10,653 nucleotides of DNA from Desulfobulbaceae bacterium (GTDB lineage: Bacteria; Desulfobacterota; Desulfobulbia; Desulfobulbales; Desulfocapsaceae): positions 1-10,653 of the forward strand of contig JAUVON010000066.1 in the NCBI GenBank assembly GCA_030599175.1. Reading direction: 5' to 3'. Below, one piece after another: positions 1 to 5,507 of the stretch. The notes below the pieces were generated by a model, which worked only from the letters and a program-made list of their open reading frames with translations, was not told the DNA's origin and did no database searches. The position numbers and the translations under genes were made by a program. Within the stretch, counting starts at the first letter, position 1, and each line of letters begins with the position of its first letter.

Positions 1-121
1 GCTCCAGAACTTTAGTCATAAAAAACAAGAAATCCAGGTAGGTCGTTTAAAATTATATCGTTGAATATACTTCCATAACACTTATCCAACCATTCTGAAA
101 TTCCGATTTATTCGGGTTTAT

Positions 122-262
122 ATGAAAGTCATGTGTAATTTGGAAGGAGAGGGATTCGGAGGGGTGTTGCCACAACAGGTAAGCGAGCCTGTGAGACTCC
201 GATCCACAGCTTGCGAGGACGTTTGGCAACACCCCTTCGAATCCCGGTGATACCACTTTCAT
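122..262. repeat. Long imperfect inverted repeat (about 141 bp)
   Basis: Two 22-base arms, 151-172 and 224-245, are reverse complements with a single difference (G159 opposite T237, a G-U pair in RNA). Both arms begin or end in GGGATTCG/CGAATCCC. A further outer pair, ATGAAAGT at 122-129 and ACTTTCAT at 255-262, flanks them across an asymmetric interior loop. After a one-base bulge the inner stem can continue by three pairs (AAC 174-176 with GTT 221-223). The interior can form a smaller hairpin from CTGTG (189-193) and CACAG (205-209). The structure carries no T-tract, so it is not a simple terminator. It could be a non-autonomous palindromic element (REP or MITE type) or a structured RNA. 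Copy number in the genome is not visible here. Confidence 0.7.
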
Positions 263-309
263 GCTTCGTTGTGAAATGTGTTTCATGGGTGTTAGATAAA
301 ATAACCAGA

Positions 310-340
310 GTTACATTTTTGAATAAAAAATGACTATACT
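310..340 (+). promoter_or_regulatory. Possible weak sigma-70-type promoter
   Basis: TATACT at 335-340 matches five of six bases of a -10 box. GTTACA at 310-315 is a poor -35 candidate with a long 19-base spacer. A start near 347 would leave a leader of only about 16 bases before the ATG at 363, just enough to include the ribosome binding site. This is a weak call. Confidence 0.2.
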
Positions 341-362
341 AAATAGCACTAAGGAGGGTTAC

Positions 363-1109
363 ATGAGAAATCAACGACCAATTATTGGCATAACAACTGT
401 CAACCAAAGGCGGGAAAAAAAAACCTACGCTGTGGTTAGTACTAACTATAGTTCCTCTGTACAATTGGCAGGCGGAACCCCTATTCTCCTGTCACTTTGT
501 GTTAATAAAGAAATTTTAGACAACTACTTAACCATTATGGATGGATTAATTATCACAGGCGGAGATGAAGCGGTAAACCCTCGCTTATATGGAGAAAATC
601 CCATACCTGCTCTTAGATCGACCTGTCCCAGTCGTGATGAATGCGAGACCTACCTCTTCAAAGGCGCACTGGAACAAGACATGCCTGTCCTCGGTATATG
701 CCGTGGCATGCAACTTATGAATGTTGCAGCTGGGGGTGCACTCTACCAGGATATTTTTACCCAAAAACAAAATGTGTTGGGGCATCAGCCAGTTGATATG
801 CCGGTTGATGAACTCTATCATAGCGTCCTGATTCAGAAAGATTCAAGGCTCAGAAATATTTTCAAAAAGAAAGAGCTTATGGTCAATTCTTTCCACCACC
901 AGGCTGTAAAAAAGCTCGCAGCGGATTTTGTCGGAACCGCAATTTCGGAAGACGGAATTATAGAAGCGATGGAACATAGGTACCGCAAATTTGCCATTGG
1001 TGTACAGTGGCATCCTGAGGACCTCACAGCTCGTCATGCCCACTTCCTGGAACTTTTCAAAGCACTGGTCTCAGCATCAGGAAACGTGACTATTCTTGAT
1101 TCACCGTAG
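363..1109 (+). CDS. Gamma-glutamyl-gamma-aminobutyrate hydrolase family protein (class I glutamine amidotransferase-like)
   Basis: Predicted cytosolic cysteine hydrolase of the PuuD / peptidase C26 family, which cleaves gamma-glutamyl amide bonds such as that of gamma-glutamyl-GABA in putrescine breakdown. The 248 residues match the usual length of about 250. The nucleophile-elbow motif GICRGMQ puts the catalytic Cys at residue 113, and GVQWHPED supplies His217 and Glu219, so the triad is complete. The family-typical N-terminal PIIGIT, LIITGGD (62-68) and FHHQAV motifs are present. I chose the ATG at 363 because AAGGAGG (351-357) sits at ideal spacing; an upstream in-frame ATG at 330 has no such site. 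No polyamine genes lie nearby, so the true substrate is uncertain, and other gamma-glutamyl amides are possible. The gene converges with the sigma-54 regulator and appears unrelated to the hdr-met operon. Confidence 0.9.
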   Translation: MRNQRPIIGITTVNQRREKKTYAVVSTNYSSSVQLAGGTPILLSLCVNKEILDNYLTIMDGLIITGGDEAVNPRLYGENPIPALRSTCPSRDECETYLFKGALEQDMPVLGICRGMQLMNVAAGGALYQDIFTQKQNVLGHQPVDMPVDELYHSVLIQKDSRLRNIFKKKELMVNSFHHQAVKKLAADFVGTAISEDGIIEAMEHRYRKFAIGVQWHPEDLTARHAHFLELFKALVSASGNVTILDSP

Positions 1110-1148
1110 GGTTGCCACGGAAAAATACAAAATAATTGTCAGGCAACC
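1110..1148. repeat. Short inverted repeat after the hydrolase stop codon
   Basis: GGTTGCC (1110-1116) and GGCAACC (1142-1148) can form a 7-bp stem enclosing 25 AT-rich bases, beginning one base after the TAG stop. No T-tract follows, so it is a poor intrinsic terminator, though it may protect the mRNA 3' end. The rest of the gap to 1320 shows no gene and no clear terminator for either converging gene. Confidence 0.35.
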
Positions 1149-1320
1149 AGTGGTGCAAGCAAGACACAGAGGATAGCTTCTCCTCCAATATGATTCTTCT
1201 CGAAGTCTGCGCGTATCGGGAGTCTACGCTTACCTACTTATCCATCGAAATTGAAGTTTTTACGAGTTTATCAATAAATTGCCGAATCAAATTTTAACAA
1301 ATTCTTTTCAGCCCGGGACT

Positions 1321-2685
1321 TTATTCTTCTGATATGATTTTCCGTCTGGACTGAAGGTTATACCGTTTCATCCTGTTCCATACAGTGACCCTGGAAACAC
1401 CCAATATTTTAGCAGCTTGTGACTGATTGCCGCCTGACTTCTCCAGGGCTTCCAGAAGTTCGAGCCGTTCAATCTCCTGCATATTGAATGCCCTCTGCTT
1501 CCCCCTGGACTGCACCTTTTTCTGGCGAAAAATGGTTTCCGGAAGATGGCTGGGGTGGATCATATTGGTGTGGCAGGTCACGAATGAGTATTCCAGAGCA
1601 CCTTTTAATTCCCTGACGTTCCCGGGCCAGCTGTGACGCATCAGGATGTCCATGGTATCTTCTCTAATACCATCTATTGCTTTCTCATTTTTCAGTCGCA
1701 TTTTGCGAAAAAATGATTCCACCAGTAATGGAATATCTTCGGCTCTGTCTCGTAGTGATGGCAGAAAGATTGGGATGACATTAATGCGAAAATAAAAATC
1801 TTTTCGAAATTTTCCCTTTTCGACAAGGGTGAGAAGATCTTGATTTGTTGCGGATATAATACGAACGTCAGTAGATATTGGAGCACTGGATCCGACCCGT
1901 TCGATGACTTTTTCTTCAAGGACTCTCAGTAATTTAATCTGGGTCGCCAGCGGCAGATCACCAATTTCGTCAAGAAAGAGATCCCCCTTATCCGCTTTTT
2001 CAAATCGACCTGCCCGATCTTTATAGGCGCCGGTGTAGGCACCTCGCACATGGCCGAACAGCTCGCTCTCAAGGAGCGACTCGGTAAGACTGGCACAATT
2101 GACTTTGATAAAGGGCTTATCTTTTCTGGTACCAATCTCATGGATTGCCCTGCTCACCAGTTCCTTACCGGTGCCACTTTCACCATAAATAATTACAGGG
2201 GCATCGGAATGAGCTGCATTTTCAATCATGTCGAAAACCCGCTGCATGGGAGTCGAGGAGCCGACAATGCCATGGAAATCATTTTCATTGTGCAGTTGCT
2301 CACGATATGCCTTCAGCTGGTTTTCTTTTTCAATTATCTCCGTTAGATCGGTGATCGTACCAACTGTGCCAATGATATTTCCGGTTGTATCTTTCAGTGT
2401 TGCCGTATTTTTCAAGGCGTGAATGTGAGAGCCGTCTTTTTGCCGGATACGGCATTTTCGTTGCTCTGATTCATCGTATGGCGAGATGTCATTCTGCTGG
2501 AAATCGGAACCAAGTATTTTGCAGGTCTGGCCTATTAATTCTTCTCGGGAGTATCCGGTTATCTGCTCAAAAGCCTGATTAATAGAGACAATGGCCCCGC
2601 TGGTGTTGACGATCACAATTCCGTCACGAATAGTGTTGACCACTGTTTTCCAAAAACCATCTAATTCCCGACCGATCATTAGCAT
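1321..2685 (-). CDS. PAS domain sigma-54-dependent transcriptional activator
   Basis: Bacterial enhancer-binding protein of 454 residues that would activate sigma-54 promoters by ATP hydrolysis. Domains in order: a PAS/PAC sensor (about 10-118); a linker likely to form a coiled coil (118-133); an AAA+ domain (about 137-365) with Walker A GESGTGKE (168-175), the sigma-54 contact loop GAYTGA (215-220), Walker B LFLDE (236-240), the RKDFYFRIN segment (294-302) and WPGNVREL (353-360); and a Fis-type helix-turn-helix (about 419-443). The contact loop has Tyr where GAFTGA has Phe, an aromatic swap that should keep function. There is no response-regulator receiver domain, so the signal is probably sensed by the PAS domain, with Cys55 and Cys78 as the cysteines there. 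A second ATG two codons in (first base 2679) has an AGGG seven bases upstream and may be the true start. It is transcribed away from the hdr-met operon and shares its upstream region, so it is the likely operon activator. Confidence 0.93.
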   Translation of the reverse strand: MLMIGRELDGFWKTVVNTIRDGIVIVNTSGAIVSINQAFEQITGYSREELIGQTCKILGSDFQQNDISPYDESEQRKCRIRQKDGSHIHALKNTATLKDTTGNIIGTVGTITDLTEIIEKENQLKAYREQLHNENDFHGIVGSSTPMQRVFDMIENAAHSDAPVIIYGESGTGKELVSRAIHEIGTRKDKPFIKVNCASLTESLLESELFGHVRGAYTGAYKDRAGRFEKADKGDLFLDEIGDLPLATQIKLLRVLEEKVIERVGSSAPISTDVRIISATNQDLLTLVEKGKFRKDFYFRINVIPIFLPSLRDRAEDIPLLVESFFRKMRLKNEKAIDGIREDTMDILMRHSWPGNVRELKGALEYSFVTCHTNMIHPSHLPETIFRQKKVQSRGKQRAFNMQEIERLELLEALEKSGGNQSQAAKILGVSRVTVWNRMKRYNLQSRRKIISEE

Positions 2686-2689
2686 ACCC

Positions 2690-2779
2690 TGTTAAAGCTT
2701 AACACCTGTTAAGAGGCACCTTGTTAACACTTTAACAGTCTCTTAACAGTTTTATGAGAAAATCCAAGGCATCTTAACA
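2690..2779. promoter_or_regulatory. Cluster of seven TTAACA/TGTTAA sites (candidate activator-binding region)
   Basis: The hexamer TTAACA or its complement TGTTAA occurs at 2690-2695, 2699-2704, 2707-2712, 2722-2729 (the palindrome TGTTAACA), 2732-2737, 2743-2748 and 2774-2779. Several pair up as inverted repeats, for example TTAACACCTGTTAA at 2699-2712 and TGTTAA-AGC-TTAACA at 2690-2704. The density is far above chance. Relative to a start near 2918 the cluster spans roughly -230 to -140, a normal range for enhancer sites of sigma-54 activators. The site at 2690-2695 lies just upstream of the regulator's own start codon, which would allow autoregulation. Which protein binds is inferred. Confidence 0.65.
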
Positions 2780-2835
2780 AATTTTTAAATGATTTGGAAC
2801 ACTATTTATACTGTGTACCGCACGTAATTAGTTGT

Positions 2836-2848
2836 TATCAGCCAGTAA
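2836..2848 (+). promoter_or_regulatory. Possible IHF-type bending site
   Basis: TATCAGCCAGTAA resembles the WATCAANNNNTTR consensus with two mismatches. It lies between the candidate enhancer cluster and the sigma-54 promoter, where DNA-bending proteins often act. The match is weak and the surroundings are AT-rich, so it may be chance. Confidence 0.2.
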
Positions 2849-2868
2849 TATAATTAACTGTTTTGTAG

Positions 2869-2885
2869 TATCAGTATAACTGATA
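2869..2885. promoter_or_regulatory. 17-bp palindrome next to the sigma-54 promoter
   Basis: TATCAGT-ATA-ACTGATA is a perfect 7-3-7 inverted repeat. It ends six bases before the -24 element of the sigma-54 promoter. It is unrelated in sequence to the TTAACA sites upstream, so it may be an operator for a second dimeric DNA-binding protein. Its function is inferred from position alone. Confidence 0.45.
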
Positions 2886-2891
2886 TGTGGT

Positions 2892-2907
2892 TGGCCCGTT
2901 TGTTGCT
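2892..2907 (+). promoter_or_regulatory. Sigma-54 (RpoN) promoter, -24/-12 type
   Basis: TGGCCCGTTTGTTGCT matches the consensus TGGCACG-N4-TTGCW at every position but one. The invariant GG (2893-2894) and GC (2905-2906) are separated by exactly 10 bases. Transcription should start near 2918, about 29 bases before the first gene of the operon. A divergent sigma-54 activator lies immediately upstream, which strongly supports the call. Confidence 0.88.
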
Positions 2908-2946
2908 CAATAATAGTAATTTTGAAAAGTAAGGGGTAAATGAACG

Positions 2947-3189
2947 TTGGCAGATAAAACAGACATTGTCATAGATGTAAGGCATTTCGTCTCCTGGTTT
3001 TCCCTGTTGAAAGTAACCCAGGTATTCAGAGAGATGAAGCCATATGACATCCTGGAGGTACGGGGAGCCGATACTGATACGAGAGAAGATCTTTTCAAGG
3101 TCTTGCCTGAATCGACATACCAGATTCTCACAGCAGGTTGTGAGGATGATGACGGTTTTCTTCAGTTTCGAATACAAAAAAATGTGTGA
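2947..3189 (+). CDS. TusA-like small protein lacking the catalytic cysteine
   Basis: An 80-residue protein resembling the TusA/SirA fold, the small sulfur-relay proteins that carry persulfide on a Cys in a CPxP motif. The aligned features are IDVR near the N-terminus (9-12), LLKV leading into the first helix (20-23), the DILEV strand (34-38), and a C-terminal FRIQK strand (74-78). Where TusA has V-CPxP-LLK, this protein has V-SWFS-LLK, so the catalytic Cys is Ser16 and both prolines are gone. The only Cys is Cys65. It is therefore unlikely to be an ordinary sulfurtransferase; a structural or regulatory role in the Hdr complex is possible. The start is TTG at 2947, with AAGGGG at 2931-2936 ten bases upstream; the nearby ATG at 2940 runs into a stop after five codons. 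It is the first gene after the sigma-54 promoter. The fold assignment rests on pattern matching by eye. Confidence 0.7.
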   Translation: MADKTDIVIDVRHFVSWFSLLKVTQVFREMKPYDILEVRGADTDTREDLFKVLPESTYQILTAGCEDDDGFLQFRIQKNV

Positions 3190-3239
3190 TTATATCATTT
3201 ATTTAAATGTGGTCTGGTTAGAACAAAAGGAAAAAACAA

Positions 3240-4562
3240 ATGGCAGAAACCAGCATTAAAATCAGAGGAAAAAAGCAAACCGTATTTAAGGATAAAGTCA
3301 AGGAGATCATCCCCGGTGGTGGCAACCTTGATCTTTGTCTGACTTGCGGCGCATGTGCTTCAGGGTGTCCTGCTTCCGGACTCGAGGACATGGACCCGCG
3401 CAAATTTCTGCGCATGTGTGCTATGGGACTTGATGAAGAGGCAACGAGCAGTCCATGGGTCTGGATGTGTACCATGTGTCAGCGATGCATTTATGTGTGT
3501 CCGATGCAGATAGACATTCCACAGCTTATTTATAATGCTCGGGCAACCTGGCCCCGGGAAGATCGGCCCAAGGGCATCCGTGATTCATGTGATATGGCCC
3601 TTAGAAACGATTCCAACAGTGCTATGGGAACTGCCCCGGATGACTTTGTTTTCGTGGTTGGAGATGTGTTGGATGAATATCGTGAGGCGCAGCCGGAGTT
3701 CAAAGATATGGTTGCCCCGATTGATAAACCGAACACCCAGTTTTTTGTCAATCAGAACTCCAGGGAGCCGAATGTCGAGCCAGATGAGATGGTTCCGTTA
3801 TGGAAAATACTCCACCTTGCCGGAGTTGACTGGACGTATGGCAGTAAGGGGTGGGCTGCAGAAAACTACTGTATGTTCCTGGCAGACGACAAATGCTGGG
3901 ACCACGTAACCCGCGTCTCAGCAAAACAGGCTGACGATCTCGGCTGCAAGGTCTTTCTCAATACAGAGTGAGGACACATCACATTCTCAGTCCGGGCCGG
4001 ACTGAAAAAATTCAATATCGATCATAAATTTGAAGTTGCATCCATCTACCAGTATTACGCTAAGTGGATCCGTGAGGGTCGTCTTAAGGTAAATTCTGAC
4101 TGGAATAAGGATCGTAAGATCACATTCACTATCCAGGATCCCTGCCAGATCGTACGCAAGGGATATGGCGATGAAGTAGCCGATGATTTACGCTTTGTTA
4201 TCAAATCGGTAGTTGGCGAAGAAAACGTTATAGAAATGACACCAAACAAATCGAATAACTACTGCTGTGGCGGTGGTGGTGGTTTCCTGCAATCAGGGTT
4301 TACGGATGCCAGGCGGGAGTACGGCGAACTTAAATACCAGCAGATCATTTCAACTGGTGCAGACTATTGCATTACCGGCTGTCATAACTGCCATGCCCAG
4401 GTTCATGATATGGGACATCACCATGGCGCTGCTTACGGCACAGTACACATATGGACGCTCATCTGTCTTTCGTTGGGCATTCTTGGACCGAATGAACGGG
4501 CGTATCTTGGCGATGATTTGAAAGACGTTGATGTCTTCCATCCTGAATCGTCTCTCTACTAA
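3240..4562 (+). CDS. Selenocysteine-containing HdrC-HdrB fusion (HdrD-like iron-sulfur protein)
   Basis: A 440-residue electron-transfer protein of the heterodisulfide reductase type, with the UGA at 3969-3971 read as Sec244. The HdrC-like N-terminal part has two [4Fe-4S] motifs: Cys33, 36, 39, 43 followed by Pro, and Cys77, 80, 83, 87 followed by Pro. The HdrB-like part has one clear CCG domain: Cys302, Cys342-Cys343-Gly344, and Cys381-x-x-Cys384. The earlier CCG-like half (about 185-260) is degenerate, with Cys211, Cys219, Cys236 and Sec244. Sec sits in a TE-U-GH context where relatives, as I recall them, have Cys. After the UGA the same frame stays open for 197 codons and contains no ATG, GTG or TTG for 264 bases, so the downstream part cannot easily be a separate gene. 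AAGGA at 3227-3231 serves the ATG at 3240. It would pass electrons between HdrA and a substrate or the MetFV core. Standard pipelines will truncate it at 243 residues. It cannot be made full length without selA, selB, selC and selD elsewhere in the genome. Confidence 0.92.
3969..4008 (+). promoter_or_regulatory. UGA selenocysteine codon with bacterial SECIS-like hairpin
   Basis: The in-frame TGA (3969-3971) is followed by CAGTCC (3988-3993) and GGACTG (3999-4004), a perfect 6-bp stem. It extends by a G-C pair inside (3994 with 3998) and a T-A pair outside (3987 with 4005). After a C-A mismatch come two more T-A pairs (3984-3985 with 4007-4008). The apical loop starts with G and begins about 22 bases after the UGA. 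A short stem with a loop G at this distance is the established form of the bacterial SECIS bound by SelB. Confidence 0.85.
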
Positions 4563-4601
4563 CACCAATCTGTCAGCTCTTATCTGGAGGGAAGAAGGTA
4601 T

Positions 4602-5474
4602 ATGAGTTTTCAAAAACGATTATCAGCGAACGAATTTGTTGTATTGGCAGAGATGCATACTCCCAAGGGAGTGAACATCTCCAGACTTGTAAATGATGCC
4701 CGTCGCATGAAAGGGCGAATCGACGCTATTGTCGTACCCGATATGGACAACGGCATCATGCGTATGAGTGCCCTGGCAGGCGGGGTTCTTATGCAGCAAC
4801 AGGGGGTGGAAGCGATCATCCATGTTTATTGCCGGGATCGAAACCGAATGGCACTGCAGGGTGATATGCTGGCAGCATATGTGCTCGGTGTTCAGAATCT
4901 GCTGGTCACCCACAGCGAGGATATCGAACAGAGTGATCACCGGGAGGCGAAGCAGGTTTTTGATCTGGATGAAGTCGAACTTGTTCAGGTTATTGCCACA
5001 CTTAATCAGGGTAAAGATATGGGTGGTTTCGAACTGGACGGGGTTCCTGAGTTTACCGCCGGATGTACTATTGCTCCGTATAGCGATGAAAAAGGCCTTG
5101 CCGGGGAGCTGGAAGCGGCAGCTAAAAAGATTGAAGCTGGAGCGGGATATATAATCACTCCACCGGTTTTTGATCTGGATTCTTTTGCCGGATTTATGGA
5201 GAAGGCAAAAGAGTTGAATGCACCAGTTATTCCCACGGTCTTTCTTCTTAAATCACTTGCCATTGCGCAGTATATCGCGAGAAGTGAGCCCGGTGCCAAT
5301 ATTTCCGAAGATCTGATCAAACGAATCCGCAAATCTTCCGACCGGGAGCTCGAAGGCATCAAAATTGCCGGAGAAACCATTGCGGCACTCAAGGATTTGT
5401 CCCAGGGAGTGATGCTGCAGACACTGGGTTGGGAGCATAAGCTTCCAGAGATCCTTGATATCGCAGGACTCTAA
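4602..5474 (+). CDS. Divergent methylenetetrahydrofolate reductase (MetF) family protein
   Basis: A 290-residue TIM-barrel protein of the MetF family (E. coli MetF has 296 residues), clearly paralogous to the MetF at 9725. The catalytic Glu is kept (Glu17 in LAEMHTP), as are RMSALAG (54-60), QQQG (65-68) and the CRDRNRMALQGD segment (77-88). Two active-site positions differ. The Asp of the usual L-x-G-D motif (E. coli Asp120) aligns with Glu106 in VTHSED, and the folate-contacting Gln of the TQ motif (E. coli Gln183) is Pro187 in IITPP. The protein may bind flavin but use another substrate, or act as a non-catalytic partner in the complex. The ATG at 4602 is preceded by GGAGG and AAGG. It starts 39 bases after the selenoprotein stop and ends 33 bases before the chosen hdrA start. 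Confidence 0.88.
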   Translation: MSFQKRLSANEFVVLAEMHTPKGVNISRLVNDARRMKGRIDAIVVPDMDNGIMRMSALAGGVLMQQQGVEAIIHVYCRDRNRMALQGDMLAAYVLGVQNLLVTHSEDIEQSDHREAKQVFDLDEVELVQVIATLNQGKDMGGFELDGVPEFTAGCTIAPYSDEKGLAGELEAAAKKIEAGAGYIITPPVFDLDSFAGFMEKAKELNAPVIPTVFLLKSLAIAQYIARSEPGANISEDLIKRIRKSSDRELEGIKIAGETIAALKDLSQGVMLQTLGWEHKLPEILDIAGL

Positions 5475-5507
5475 ATTAACCCATTAACTTTGCGGAATAA
5501 AGGTACA

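Larger units (their letters stand above)
1..362. other. Leader region without a convincing gene
   Basis: No open frame here has both a plausible ribosome binding site and a recognisable protein. The one frame of note, on the minus strand at 53-286, lies across the large palindrome at 122-262 and looks like chance. The first 120 bases are AT-rich and show nothing I can name. The right end holds a possible weak promoter and the ribosome binding site of the hydrolase gene at 363. Confidence 0.6.

Noticed and set aside
224..250. A tRNA T-loop-like sequence (TTCGAATCCC) in the palindrome
   Set aside because: The surrounding bases fold into one long hairpin, not a cloverleaf, and no anticodon arm can be placed.
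53..286. A 77-codon open frame on the minus strand
   Set aside because: It crosses the long palindrome, whose fold explains the sequence better, and the protein has no recognisable features.
1110..1148. Intrinsic terminator for the hydrolase gene
   Set aside because: The stem is short, the loop is 25 bases and no T-tract follows.
2690..2779. A CRISPR array or tandem repeat made of the TTAACA hexamers
   Set aside because: The units are only six bases, occur in both orientations and have irregular spacing, which fits protein-binding sites.
3969..3971. Nonsense mutation making a pseudogene
   Set aside because: The frame after the TGA is intact for 197 codons with all CCG-2 cysteines, and a SECIS-like hairpin follows at the right distance. 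Decay would not produce that hairpin.
4236..4562. A separate 108-residue gene with a CCG motif starting at an internal ATG
   Set aside because: It is in the same frame as the HdrC-like part, lacks a ribosome binding site, and would begin in the middle of the CCG domain after Cys302. It is the C-terminal part of the selenoprotein.
5490..5507. TTG start for hdrA six codons upstream
   Set aside because: It has no ribosome binding site, whereas the ATG at 5508 has AAGG just upstream and begins closer to the flavin-binding fold.
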